From: Macquaria australasica
Taxonomy: Eukaryota > Chordata > Actinopteri > Centrarchiformes > Percichthyidae
Assembly: GCA_005408345.1 (NCBI GenBank)
Contig: SEMN01000869.1
Coordinates: 104,883-168,882 of the forward strand
DNA: 64,000 nucleotides
Direction of reading: 5' to 3'
Part shown: positions 1-11,739 of the stretch, one piece after another
How the letters are laid out: every line of letters starts with the position of its first letter
How positions within the stretch are numbered: the first letter of the stretch is position 1
Translations under genes and position numbers: made by a program
The notes under the pieces: generated by a model
Databases searched by the model: none
Told to the model about the DNA's origin: nothing
What the model saw: only the letters and a program-made list of their open reading frames with translations

Positions 1-154
1 TTGAAACACTACTGGTTGTTGGTTATCGTTGTTTGTTCTGTTGCATGTGATGTGTAAACGCGCGATACGAGGCAAGACCGTCTGATACGTGAGCCTGCGT
101 ATGAAGAATGTAAAACTTCCTCAAGGAAGCTGTCTGCTCTAAAAGAGAAAAAAC

Positions 155-360
155 CCAACCGGTCGGGGCAGATGACCGCTCACCCAGAGTCTGGATCTGC
201 TCGAGGTTTCTGCCTGTTAAAAGGGAGTATTATCCTCGCCACTGTCGCCTAGTGCTTGCTTATAGGGGGAATTGTTGGGTCCCTAAATTAAGAGAGAATT
301 CAACCGGTCGGGGCGGATGACTGCTCAACCAGAGTCTGGATCTGCTCGAGGTTTCTTCTA
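155..360 (+). repeat. L2 LINE 3' UTR scrap, partly duplicated
   Basis: The stretch matches the 3' UTR block seen in the full L2 copies (for example 63315-63400): the CAACCGGTCG core, the GATCTGCTCGAGGTTTC box and the TTAAAAGGGAG box. The block occurs twice head to tail (about 167-285 and 300-353); the second copy is shorter. No reverse transcriptase sequence and no TTGAA tail are attached, so this is a truncated, locally duplicated scrap. Confidence 0.75.
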
Positions 361-374
361 TCTTTCAAGTAACA

Positions 375-584
375 ATGGAGTGGTTGGATCAATATACAGC
401 AATTCTAAATCTTTCAGATTACAAAAGGCAGACATCTGAATATATCATGTATAAACTTACTTTAGATCCAAGTGATATGATTAGACTTATACTTACTGTG
501 ACATCTCCAGTCTATTTCTTTATGGTTGGAGAAATGGACCCCAAACATGTGCAACTGATTAGGTTACTGTCATCTAGAAAGTGA
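375..584 (+). CDS. Unrecognised 69-codon open frame
   Basis: An ATG-initiated frame of 69 codons follows the L2 scrap directly. I do not recognise the product. It has a plausible amino-acid mix (MEWLDQYTAILNLSDYKRQ at the start, a hydrophobic stretch in the middle, basic residues at the end), but no known motif, no clear splice sites and no neighbour that supports it. It may be a chance frame in AT-rich DNA or a remnant of a retroelement gene. Confidence 0.15.
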   Translation: MEWLDQYTAILNLSDYKRQTSEYIMYKLTLDPSDMIRLILTVTSPVYFFMVGEMDPKHVQLIRLLSSRK

Positions 585-705
585 CACCGCAAGAGATATT
601 TCTTAATATGACAGATTATACTGAATGAGTCAAAGAGCTGAAATTACTTTTTTTCAGTAAATCCTAATTCATTCCTAATAACTGTTGCATGAAGCATGTC
701 GGGTA

Positions 706-848
706 AAAAAGGACTCCATGCACAAAGACTGCATTGCAGTACGTACATCACATTTAATAGGTGCTTGCTGAGTGTTCAGCTTCAGCTAAGTGAGCAACTA
801 CTAAACATGGTGTATTTCTATGCAGTCTTTGTGCATGGAGTTCTTTCA
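706..848. mobile_element. MITE-like element with 21-bp perfect inverted ends
   Basis: Positions 713-733 and 821-841 are perfect reverse complements (21 bp, beginning ACTCCATGCACAAAG), with 87 bp between them; the complementarity continues imperfectly outward for a few bases. The interior has no open frame. The form is that of a small non-autonomous DNA transposon. The superfamily is unknown because no clear target-site duplication is visible. Confidence 0.5.
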
Positions 849-1376
849 TATTGGATACATCATATTTTAATGTAGAGAAAATTTGATGTAACTCACTTAC
901 CTTGACTCCATACTACGTACATACCTTCTTCCTCTGCCAATATTTGACTAGATACTTACAGATGCTCTATGATTCTCATTATCACAGTTCTGTGATACAC
1001 AAATAGCATGTTGGCATTACCCACATTACAAGTTAAATTTTATTCTATTGTTTTAATATGAACATGTTTTTATATACAAATGGTATAAATTGTACATTAT
1101 CACACAGTTTCAATTATGTGAGAGGCTATTCGAATTGAAGTAGCTGCAAACTATTTATATGCTACATTAAATGGATCAATAGTGTTCCTGTAATCTATTT
1201 TCTAGTTAGACAAGACAAAGAAAACAGCTGATCATTTTTTAACCTAATTTAACTGTATATTATGAAAGATTATCAGCTAATGTGACTTGAGTTTATACTT
1301 TCAAATAGAACACATCTGCCCTTATATGCTTGACAATCATTGTAGATAAAAACAAACAAACATCCTACTTTCTTAC
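849..1376. other. Unannotated AT-rich stretch
   Basis: No convincing exon, RNA gene or named repeat was seen here. On the minus strand it would be the intron following the SWIM-type exon at 1377-1837. Confidence 0.5.
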
Positions 1377-1837
1377 CTTCCACAAAATTGAAGCCGCATG
1401 ACTTCCCCAGGCCAGCGATGCAAGAGCACCCTGCTGTCTCTACTGCTCCCAGGCTTGTCACCAGTACCCAGGCCGAGTGTACTGGACTGCTGGACTGAGC
1501 CTTCTTTTACTTGGCGGAGTAATACGCTGCTCACTTTACCACTGTGAAGGTACCGATAGGTGCTCTTGTAGTTATTTATAGTGGCACCATGTACTCCAAG
1601 GGATAGCACAAAATGATTGAATATATATCCATACGTTATTTCTGGCCACTTTGTCATATCATCCTCCCAGTCGCTAGTGGCAATCCATGGAAGGGTGCAA
1701 TCGGGAGCAATACATTTACAGCGTCCGACTGACTGCCGCAGCGTAGAAAAGGTGCTCCCATGTGTTGACCATGTTATCCATGTCAGCTGACTAACTGCTT
1801 TTAGGTGCAAACAAAGTTTACTTGCCATACGCTGCAA
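1377..1837 (-). pseudogene. SWIM zinc-finger protein exon, frameshifted
   Basis: Minus-strand frame starting near 1828 (MASKLCLHLK). It has the look of a multi-copy fish family whose proteins carry a SWIM-type zinc finger, often beside a YqaJ-type nuclease; that family placement is from memory. The conserved-looking middle includes FSTLRQSVGRCKC and KWPEITYG. Near 1480 the frame shifts: the continuation AWVLVTSLGAVETAGCSC lies in another frame. The finger reads CSCIAGLGK and is then damaged: a few bases are missing where the second Cys and the His should be, and HAASILWK appears only after another shift (about 1385-1402). The exon ends in a good donor (GAAG followed by GTAAGA, 1371-1376 on the plus strand). 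No following exon was identified. It is called a pseudogene because of the two frame breaks and the damaged finger. Confidence 0.6.
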
Positions 1838-3014
1838 ATTAGCATTGTTTATCGCCGTTTACGCTTCCTCTTTCCGTCGGCGTTTGAAGCGGAAGTCGTA
1901 AGACAATCACGTTCGAATGTAACCAGGTCAAGTGGGCGGGGCTACATAACACGTAGGCTTCTTGGACTTTTCTGAGACTAAAACTATTAATATCAGGTGT
2001 GGTGGTGCTTTGGCTCCAGTCATGAAGGGCTGCTAATGTTGTCAGGAGTCAGTTGCTGGAAATATCAAGCTTCTGATCAAACTGTCTGCCTGTTGTTCAG
2101 TACAGAACAGAAGCTGTCAATCAAAGGAGGTCGTGTGTGTGTGATCATGTTGAAAGTGACCAATCATAAGAGGGCCACTGCCTCCCTTGGTTTCCGCCCC
2201 CAAATTGTCAAAAGTCAGGTCGATTCGCCCGCGCATAATTCAACTTCGAGAGCAGAGTTAACCTGCGAGAGCGTGTCTGCCCTCCAGCGCTTGCCAAGCA
2301 GAAACTCTGTTGCGAGTGGTGGCTACTTTATGTGCGTGCTGCTTAGTTCTGTACACGCAGGTGCAGTTCTTTGCCTCTCCTTATGTTTAGTTTCACGCTC
2401 GCAGCTGCCTGTACAACTCTCGGTTGTTGAATTTGTGCGTGAGGAGTTAAATTGTGCGAGTGGCAGTTAATATCTGCACATGTGAAATACTATAATTTGC
2501 TCGTGAGCATGTTTTATCGTGAGATTTTATATAAATCTAATGCCATACAAGATATAACAGAAAGCCTTGGGTGTTGATAAGTGTGGGAATGAAGAGCACT
2601 GTTTGAATAGTTAAACCCTGAGGAGAGGCACAGTTCAGACATCTTTACATTCTATATCTCAGCTGAGGCTCTTTTGAGAGTGGTGGTCAAAATGGCACGA
2701 TGGCTGAGGTCCTGCATATTAGACTGAATTAGGTCAACACCAACCTCTGAGGATCAAATGTCACCACAAATGTCACAGCCAACACAGGAAATGTCATTCT
2801 CCAAAGTTTAGAGGACCTTTTAATCCATCTGTAGAATTGGCCTCCCTGACCATAGGCAATGGGGTAGCTTTCACTCACTACACTAACCAACTACACCACA
2901 CATTTGTGTGACTGCTGGTGTTGTCATCTGTGACAACATTTTTCGCTGATCTTTGTCAAAAAGAAATTGTCAAACCCAAGACCAGGCTGACAAGGCTGTA
3001 GGTGCTGTAGACAA
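1838..3014. other. Intergenic stretch, GC-richer near 1850-1960
   Basis: Immediately upstream of the SWIM-type exon (read on the minus strand) is a short GC-richer patch with GTGGGCGGGGC near 1932, which could be a remnant promoter. From about 1997 to 2470 an open plus-strand frame of 157 codons has no recognisable domain and looks like a chance frame in repeat-like DNA. Confidence 0.35.
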
Positions 3015-3221
3015 AGTTACAATAATAACAACAATGTGGTTACGTTTATGTAGCATTTTCCCAACCAGAGAGTATAAAGTGCTTTACAAGGAAAGAGGGA
3101 AAAAAATACATATACAAAACAAACAAAATCCTATACTGTATGCATACAGCGTGAGGAAAGTAAACTATAATTTTTTTCATCAAATTATACACACAAAAAT
3201 ACATTTAACATATGTATTCAT

Positions 3222-3252
<31 letters not shown>

Positions 3253-3800
3253 AACCTGGATACACACATAAATACATGCAGACACATTTCCCCAAATTAA
3301 ATAAGGTTGTCAAAAAGCCTTTTGATAAAAGTACATTTTCAGAAGCAATTTAAAAGAGGAGAAGTGACTTATTTTACTGTCTGAGTTTGTTCCCCTTTAA
3401 TTTGACTCCAAAATTTGAACCGCTAATATATTCCCGTCTGATGACCTCAGAGTGAAGCAGGTTGATAATGAAACAGTAAGTCAGAGATATAGTCTGGGGC
3501 CATGACGTGCTTTAAAAGTAATGAGTAAAATCTTAAAATTGATTCTGTAATAAACTGGTAGCCAGTATAAAGACATTAAGAGCAGAGTAATATGATCTCT
3601 TTTCTTGTTTTTTGTTAGTAGTCTAGTGTTAGGAGACCATTACTGAGGAAATGAAAGCATGTATGATGGATTTGGTGTTCCAGAAAAACCCAGTGCTAGA
3701 GTCTATTAATAAGAACATTGTCATCAACTGTATCAAAGGCTGCAGTCAAGTCAAGAGATAATTTGTCACTCTAATAAGCGTACTCAGTCCTGTCATTGGT
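3015..3800 (-). mobile_element. Decayed L2/CR1-like LINE fragments
   Basis: Read on the minus strand, about 3705-3760 encodes DLTAAFDTVDDNVL, the reverse transcriptase motif A of L2/CR1 LINEs, preceded near 3780 by LIRVTN. About 3480-3570 encodes the usual ORF2 C-terminal segment (HWLPVYYRINFKILL and ITFKA). The low-coordinate end (3030-3100) resembles the 3' tail of such elements in reverse. The YADD part between them is missing, so the copy is internally deleted. It is much more diverged than the six main L2 copies and belongs to another, older subfamily. Confidence 0.6.
3222..3248. repeat. (CA)n microsatellite
   Basis: Uninterrupted CA dinucleotide tract inside the 3' part of the decayed LINE. 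The His/Thr-rich open frame over it is an artefact. Confidence 0.95.
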
Positions 3801-3976
3801 ATTCTCACTATTTTCAAAATCTTGTTGAACTTCAGACTGTTGGGAAATTTCCACTTGTGCATCCAAAGTTGGGGGAAGTTCTGGCCTCTTAGCTTCTGGG
3901 CTGATGTTGAAGCTAGTTCCATCAAACAGTTCATTATCCCTGGAGCAGACAGTGTCTGGCAGTTCAGCATCGTCTC
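3771..3976 (-). CDS. Candidate terminal exon with acidic tail
   Basis: On the minus strand a good acceptor (a pyrimidine-rich run ending GTGTGTGCAG, AG at 3977-3978) opens a 206-nt frame that begins GDDAELPDTVC, contains PELPPTLDAQVEISQQ and ends EYAY before a stop at 3771. The Glu/Asp/Ser/Pro composition suggests a real cytosolic tail or linker rather than noise. The product is not recognised. The last codons overlap the edge of the decayed LINE at 3015-3800, so the stop may have been supplied by that insertion. The nearest upstream candidate exon on this strand is 4925-5021, and the two are not shown to belong together. Confidence 0.35.
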
Positions 3977-4924
3977 CTGCACACACAGCAGAAGAACTTT
4001 GACAGAGGAACACACAACCAAGTTTATTGATCCCCACATCAGCACAGACAAAGTCCCACCTCATGGTCCATATGGCATTCAACCTTAAGGCGTGTATACA
4101 CAAGTTCATGAGATGGCACGATGGCTGATTTGAAAAACGAAAGGGGTTGACTTTTGGATTGTGATGTCATTTTAATCTGCAGTGTCACCTCTTTGAGAAA
4201 TGAACTATTAATAAAACAAAAGTTATGAGGTCTTACACCCCCCATTGTCTGTAATTGACACCTGACTTATCTCACATTTTTGCCACACACCACGTTTCCA
4301 TTCTGCGCAGTTCACACTTCAGCCACTAGATGTTGTCAGAGCCCTTCAGATTCCTTATCTAAAGTTTGCAGGTTCTTAATAGATAGATGTTCTTTAATGT
4401 CCACAAAGAGACATTCATTTTGCTCAGGTGAGTACCATACTAACAGACAAGACAATAAATAAATAAAATAAACACCACATAACAAATGGTTCCAGCGCTG
4501 CACATCCCCTTTTTTTTGCCACAAACGCAGACCAATATCTCATTTAGCTTGGTCAATCATTGGATGAGGGGATGGCAGACATGACAGGCTTGGGATCTCT
4601 GATTGGTGATAACTGACAGGGTCAACACCAAAGTCCTTTTATTAAATAAAGCTGCATTTTTGTTTACTTGTGGTGTCTTTCCTGTCTGAACTTCTATTGC
4701 TAATATTTTCAATGAATTCATATGTAATATCACTTTCAAAAAATAAGTTCAAACAGATAAGTACCACAAACTACAAATTTCTACTACAGTAGAATTGCTG
4801 TTGTTGAGTTAATTTGCATTTTCTCCACTGCCTCCTGACTGACAAGCCACCAGATTATTTTAGGATTTGTTGCCGTGGTAATGTTACTCTAAGGCAGTTG
4901 CATTTTTAAAAAGGCCAGCCTTAC

Positions 4925-5021
4925 CTTATCCAAGATTTTTCCATCTATGGTGTCAAATCTAAAATGCTTCCTCACATTACTTCTCAGATGGTTTGGTGAT
5001 TCAGCTTGGATCGCTAGTTTC
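4925..5021 (-). CDS. Candidate exon with BED-finger-like start
   Basis: A 97-nt minus-strand frame lies between an acceptor (TTTTTAAAG) and a strong donor (GATAAG followed by GTAAGG). It encodes KLAIQAESPNHL and then SNVRKHFRFD and GKILDK. The pattern S-x-V-x-x-H-F followed by DGK...DK resembles the start of BED-type zinc fingers (ZBED/hAT-related proteins), whose Cys and His ligands would lie in the next exon. That exon was not found, so the family call is an inference from one short exon. Confidence 0.35.
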
Positions 5022-8000
5022 CTTTAAAAAGAGGTACTGCACACTTAAACTAAATGATATGACTGTACTGTGATGAAACACTTCAGTGCTGGTGTTAATA
5101 TTGACATTTGTTACCAAATGTATAAAAATCTGCATTTCATGGGTTGAAAATGGCTCAACAAGGCATCTACCGTTTTAAATCAGCCCTGAGCCTGCGAGGC
5201 CACATGGTGACATAGAGTCAACCAGTTGGGACCTGTCTACGTCATGAAATGTATATATAAAAAAAAAAAAAAAAAATACTCTAATCAGTGTCAGTCAGTC
5301 TCCCACATGTTCCCTGACCCACACACTACGTAGCCATGAGGCCACGCCTGCTACAGGTATGGTTCCCTCACTCCTCTGTTGCAGCTTTTGAATTTGCTGG
5401 GAGAGAGGGTTTTAGCTGAATTTGATGGTGAAGTTACACTAACAAAATAACAATGACAGCCCAGTTGATTGAGAGCAGCAGGGTGTATGTAATAGATCAG
5501 AGTGACAGTGCATTTTATGTACACCCCGTGCTGGAGTACAAGGCATCACCTATTGCCGTGATCTGAGATCTCTGAATGCAGGGACAAACTTTTTCTCTGT
5601 GGCCTTCTTCAGCGTGGGGTTGTCCTGCCTTCCTGGGGAGCAAAGCAGAGAGAGAGCTGTGAATCCTTGTGTTTACCCTTGTTTTTAGTCCAGTTGGCCT
5701 TTTCCTGGTCAATACTCTTCCTGCCAGCCTCTGGGTGAAGAGCCTCCACACTGTGTTCCTGTTCCCTCTTTGTCCAGACTGCCCCTCTTATGTTGCCTGG
5801 CAGCTTGATGAGCAGCTGCCTCCCTTGATTGACTGATGGCTTGCAGGTGGGACCAATTCCACGTGCCCAGAGGCTGCAGTACATGGACAAGGTAAAACAC
5901 TCCCTCTATCACCTCCCCCAACCTAAGCTTGGGGACCCGCCTCCTGTGCTGGATGAGCTTGGCTGTTTCCCCTGGTTTGCCACAACCTATACTGACCCGT
6001 TCCTTTACCCAGTTGCCAGATTGTCTTTTGCACTATGCTAAGCTTGCCAGCATTCATTTCCCCGATTCCTGATCCTGCCTGTCTGAACCTCTGTCTGATT
6101 CCATGGACTCTGATTCTCTGCCTGATCCCTGTCGGTTAAGTTTGCCTTACTCTGATTGATCTGTATGATTGATCAAATGTATTCAGCTGTGGCCTCGCAG
6201 TACAAAACATAGCCCCCAGGAACTGCGCTGGGCTTTGAAGCCTATTTGACATAGTGGCCAAACCGTGTAATTACAACTTCCGTGTCCATCACGTGATGCA
6301 CACTGGCCCTAAAAGACTTTTTCCCATAGATTTACATTGTGAAAGAGATCTCTTGATATCAGTGGATAATTGTTTTTGAGGTACATCAACTTCCCAGTAC
6401 GAACACATAACTAGCCCTTATTTAAATCATTAAGTTGTAAAATTCACTAATAGCCAAATCCATTATTCTATTACAAATCTATGCACACAGATTCAAAGGA
6501 TTGCAAAAATTGCATTGGACATTTCACAGGTTTCATTGTGTACATTGTATTTATTGTGCTTTTCACTCCAAACCCAACCTTTCAGTTTGAGGCTAGCTGG
6601 GAAGAAGCTAATATTAGCTTCATAGGCTTTCTTGTTAGACAAACTTTGTTTGTAGCGACTTCCATTTACGGTGCAACTGCTTGTCCAGTTATTAAGTGTC
6701 AAACAGGGTGAAGGCTGAATTTGGAGTTACCAATTACTCTGTCTGGCAGGTGACCAGATTTTGAAAACTCAAAATATGTATTTCATGCACATGCACGTGC
6801 ACGACCATGAATATGCAGAGTGTTGTGCCATGCATCAGTTAGCTCATAAGGATCATTTGTAAATTTTACATCTTGGGCCTTAACATGACATAGTATAATC
6901 TGTCTAAAGGTCAGTCATGCTCTCAATAGACTAATGTTATCAGAGTCACAGGGTTAACATTTCTGTACAATTTATTCATTATCCAACTCATTAGTTAACC
7001 TTTTTTATATTGTTTAGTAGGCTCTAATAATCTTTGCTGCTAATTATAGCCTTTTCATTCAAGCAGACATGTAGGCATTAGAAAATCAACTTTTTTTGCA
7101 TTGGATGATCCTTTCTTAATTTAATTCAGGACACCCTGGTCCTATGTCCTCCTTACCAGTGATGATGTTGATAAAATCCTCTCAGCACAGTCCATGCCGA
7201 TTCTCATAGTAGCTCCCACTAGTTAGCCACAGACTAAAGTCAAGCTTCTATTAATACAAGCTAACTGAAATTTACTCCAAGGTGTACACAAAGTAGATTT
7301 CAGTTAGCTTCAGCCTCAGGAAATAGGGCTAGGGTTCCAAAAATCAGAACTATCCCTTTTAAAATGGATTCTTTCAAAATAGAAAGCCCCAGATTTTACA
7401 TCCCAGTTACATCACCGATTGGAGGGTTCTCTCTCTGATTTCTAGCTTTGGGAAAGAGTGGTGCATGTTCACAAATACTGACTGAACTGTCCTGGGGCAC
7501 AGAAAGAACATATGTGAATTCTTAATATGGGTGACATTCTTATTTTGAGCAAATTTCTACTTGTATAAAATGTCATAAAAATGCCAATTCTACAATTGGC
7601 CAAAGGTTGGCTGCAAAAAGTAAAATCAGACCAATAGTGATTGTGCTTTTTTAAAGCCCATATCGGCCAATACTGATTGTCTGCCGATACATCTGTGCAT
7701 CAGTACTTCAGTTGGAAGTTGTCATGGCCCCACTAAAACTTCTAATGACAACATCATGTGTATTTTATCATGAGCTGTGTCCAGTCTGATGTGTTATGAC
7801 TTATGTCATTTCTCTTCTCTTCAGGTTCTTCTGGTCCTTGAGGACTATACAAATGTCCAGTGTTAGCCTGCATCAGAGGGACCAATGTTAGGGAGGGCAT
7901 CAGGAAGTTAGACTGTGGGCAACACGTTGTGGCGGGGACCCCTGGTTTTTGGTTGAGCTCCCGTCCTCCGTAATAGTTATTCCCCATAGCCTTTTAGTGG

Positions 8001-9759
8001 TAGCAGAGGGCACATGGCTTCATTTCTGTGGTGGAAATCGTGTATTTCCTTTAAAGAAGTGAGCAAATAAAATGAAAATTCAACAAGCCATTGTCTTTTG
8101 TATATTTAATTAAGAAAAGAAGGAAACAATCAGATGAAATGGTAAATAAGAATAAAAAGGTAAATGAAAGGGGGGTGCAGGCGAGCACACAGATCCAATT
8201 CAGCTGAAGGACAGAGATCATACACCAAAATGCATATGAAGCGTCTGACAAAGAAGGAAAGATGCTGTCACATAATTATAACCTCACAATACACAGACAG
8301 ACATATCAGAGTACAGAATCACCTCTAACAAAGATAGTCTGTCTCCAGCTAAGTTTCCCTGCCCAAGTCTGGAAACCCAGGGCAGACTGTTCCCCAGACT
8401 GCAGCTGTCCTTTCCCCTGATTACATACAATTTGTCCTCCCGCTATAACCAACCAAGATACCAATGTACCTTAAACAGAGATGACCCAAAACAGAAATTA
8501 TGTAAGTGTACAGAATTAAGACTGATTAACAGGAAAAAACAAGTTATCATACTAAACATATCTATGGGACATAGAGAGAAATTTAATTACACTAAACATA
8601 TCTAGTAATAAGGAAAAGAGAAATTTTGCCCTTACAATTTCTAATTTTGGACATGTTGTATTGGTGTTTCTTTCAGGAACTAACTATGTTGCTCATTGGT
8701 CTGTTAGGCCTATATGGATACTCCACCCAATTTAAAAGGCCCAATCCATGATCCAAATGTCAACAAATGCATAGCCTCACCACCAGAAATTGATTAGTTG
8801 ATTGACTGAGCTCTTACACCAAAATTAGCTATTAATTCTGGTTCAGACCTTCTAGCAATACCAAATATAAACATCACTTGGGTGTAAGAGTTCACACAAA
8901 CATTGTATAGCCTCCTGAAGTCAGAGCCCCATTCATGTTGGAACAGTCCAACCTGGCACACATGCACTTCGACGACATCATATCCAACAATATGGGTGTT
9001 GGATGGTTCAGCGATGGTTGAGAGTGAACGGTTGGGCATGATGTTGTCAAAGTGCACGTACGCTAAGTTGAGTAGAAATGTGTGATCACAAAAACACCAA
9101 GCTGGTAAACAGTTAATAATGAACAAAACACTTGGTGGTGAGTTTTTGGAGAAAACTGGAATAGATTAAGTGCCTGCAGGCATTTGTTGAAATGCCATGA
9201 CCGATTCAAAGTTGAACGATCTACAACTCTGTATTTATAGTGTTCAATCACAGACATATTGGTCATTAACAGGTGATTGCAATCAAATAGCAGGCGATTA
9301 TCATAAATGACAACCGTGGCCAATGAGCTGTGGCCCTGTTCCATATTCTATACTCTGAGATTCCTTTTAGTCCACCAAAAAGTACTTGCACCAACATTTT
9401 GCTTTTTGAAATATTGGAAGCAGAAAATGTTAGCATTTGTTAGCTTCCTGCTAAGCATGCTAGTGGAAGGCTAGAAATAAGACTCCTCCAACTGAGAGGA
9501 CTCCCTGTGAGTTTGTGACAAATCTTTCTAAAAATGTGGACATCACATCATAGTGAATACCAGTAAGAATACTGATTTCTCAGTTACTATAACTAAACTG
9601 GTTAGAATGATGTGTTGAGTTTAATGAAGTAACCAATTATCTTTCTCCTTGTCCGTTTCTCTCTCTAGGCAATGTGTTAGTGAGAAGTAGGAAGAAGTAA
9701 CCTTAACCTCTCAAGTCATCCTTGATCCTTCAACCTCCTAAACTTGACTTAGTAGAAAC
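5022..9759. other. Long stretch with no supported gene
   Basis: It holds a poly-A run (5259-5276) and a short decayed repeat at about 7657-7705 (ATATCGGCCAATACTGATTG and similar), which recalls the ends of fish hAT-type elements. A 110-codon minus frame (8794-9126) has ordinary protein-like composition but no motif I recognise and no splice context. Open frames near 5500-6040 overlap on both strands and are not supported. Confidence 0.4.
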
Positions 9760-10340
9760 ATGGGCCTCAAATATAAGGACATCCTCCATATTTTGAGTGT
9801 AAAACACAGGATTGTTCTCAGCCTGACAACCCTAAAACGAATCCTGAAAAGAATGGACTGTTTCGCCGGAAACATTTTGACAGTTTAGCAGAAACCGTTA
9901 AGTTCATAAGGGAGGAGCTCCAAGGCTCAGGGGCTTTGCATGGCTACAGGTGGATGTACACTAAATGCAAAGAAAGGGGATTGCATGTACGGAAAGAGGA
10001 TGTCCGTCTAATTCTATCCACTCTATCCATCCAGAAATCCGAGGAAGTAGTAGATTGAACAGACGAGCGTACTTTTCCAGGGGGCCAAATTTTGGATAGC
10101 ATGTTGATACATATGATAAATTAAAGCCGTTCAGTATATGCATCAATGGAGCTACTGACGGGTTCTCAAGAAGAATACTATGTCTGAATGCATACTGTAC
10201 CAGCAGTGACCCTTTAGTTATAGTTCCTCGAGACAGTAGGGGAACTAGGTGATGTGCCTGTATCCTGAGGTCAGATATGGGGATGGAAAATGGCTCTATA
10301 CAAGATATGCAACGGTACCTTCATTGCGATGATGTTTCTA
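9760..10340 (+). pseudogene. Integrase-core (rve-type DDE) gene relic
   Basis: This is a relic of an integrase-domain family that I recall as present in teleosts in many copies. It starts MGLKYKDILHILSV with a helix-turn-helix-like TLKRILKRM, then shifts frame (about 9870) to REELQGSGALHGYRWMYTK. It shifts again (about 10055) into AYFSRGPNF, a TAG stop in place of the expected Trp, then HVDTYDKLKPFSICINGA and DGFSRRIL, which carries the first catalytic Asp. After another shift RSDMGMENG follows, with the second Asp. The segment bearing the catalytic Glu was not found, so the copy is truncated as well as broken. It is a different subfamily from the better-preserved minus-strand gene at 33061-41785, where the first motif is WHIDGNHKL. 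At least three frameshifts and one stop make it clearly non-functional. Confidence 0.65.
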
Positions 10341-11739
10341 ACTGAAAAGCTACAATTATTGTGTTTAAAGTGGTATATGAACATTTGTAGTTTATGTGAA
10401 ATAGGCTGACTAGGTGAAAGCAACGATCCCTTATTGATAGAGATGCACCAATACGGACCCAGTATTGACGCGATATACTCAATTAATGTCACAGATAGAA
10501 CTGAGTACTAGCACAATACCATTTAATGTTAATGAAAGGATTATAAGTTACATTAGAAGATAAAATATGAGGTTTAGCATTTGGTTAGACACATTTGAAC
10601 TGTAGCCAATTACCTGGTCTACTTATTGATTTTACCTATTATATCTACTTCAGTCATGAAGGCAATATGTAAATAGTGAGGAGACAAGTTAAAGATACAG
10701 CAGATTGAGCCTTTAGATGTGTAAAAGAGGGTGTAGCCCAATACAGTGTGTATGTACTTACCAAATAAAGTGATCGATTCAGGCTGATATCTAAACTACT
10801 TGTCCATGACTTATTCTTTTATCTTCTCACATTTGACTGTTAAGTTGCTTTACAAGCATTTTAGAGCCTTCTCATATGTAATCTCAATTTCCAGTATCAA
10901 AACTTGGGTAAAACGGCTTTAGAGTTGAAACAACTGTGATAAATGTATATCTTTGCAGCACATTAAAATAAAAAACCTAGCTTTTTACGTGGTTTCCGGC
11001 AGTGCATTTCATAATAAAAAAGGTCTCCCAGTACTCACTTAGCACATCACACAAAACTTCACCATTGTCTTCTCCTTTCTCTGTGGTACCATTGGGTAGG
11101 TCCATCTCAATCTCTGATAATCATCTACAGATACACAACCATTCTTAAATCAGAATCGGATTGATTGCCGAGTAGGTTTTCACATACAAGGAATTTGCTT
11201 TGGTGTAAAGGTGCATAAATAAGCATAAATATCAAGATATATAAAATAAAGCCACTAAAAAGCAAGTACTGTAAAAAAAGCAAGTCAAGAATACAAATAT
11301 AAAATAGAGAAATTAGCAATAAAAAATGTTTAGAAATATAAAATAAAATGAGAAAAATTGAAAAAAACTTTACAATAATATGAAAAAAAGAGCTGTACAT
11401 TGTGCAGAAAATTAAAATATTAACTGAGGGATGTGCAAAAGTTCACAGTATGCAGTGTACATACGTTAATGTAACGCATTGATGAGGCTTACGTTAATAT
11501 AACGTGTAGTGTCCATTGGGGGGGTGGGTTTATGGGAGTATTAGAGTCTGTCACAGGGGGGCTTGTTGATGAGGCCATTAAAGGCAGCATTTAGTTCTTG
11601 GAAAACATTTCCCCTGTGAAGCCTTAGCCTGGTGGTCTTTGGTGGTTGACAAGGTTCCTGGACTGTACTGCACCCGGTCCATTGGAAGGGTATCAAAGGT
11701 CATCAGTGTCATCATCAGTGTCTTATCTGCATCAATGTC
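10341..11739. other. No supported gene; possible hAT end near 10437
   Basis: About 10437-10500 reads TAGAGATGCACCAATACGGA, which resembles the terminal sequence of fish hAT-type transposons, but no partner end was found. The rest is AT-rich with no recognisable coding sequence. Minus frames near 11125-11400 are low-complexity, rich in Phe, Ile and Leu, and are not supported. Confidence 0.35.

Noticed and set aside
2953..3300. 115-codon plus frame
   Set aside because: Runs through the (CA)n tract and a LINE 3' end on the opposite strand.
4280..4524. Frames on both strands with a hydrophobic stretch (a possible membrane segment)
   Set aside because: Overlapping opposite frames in AT-rich DNA with an ATAAATAAATAAA tract; no support for coding.
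8794..9126. 110-codon minus frame
   Set aside because: Protein-like composition, but no recognised motif, no splice sites in register and overlapping frames on the other strand.
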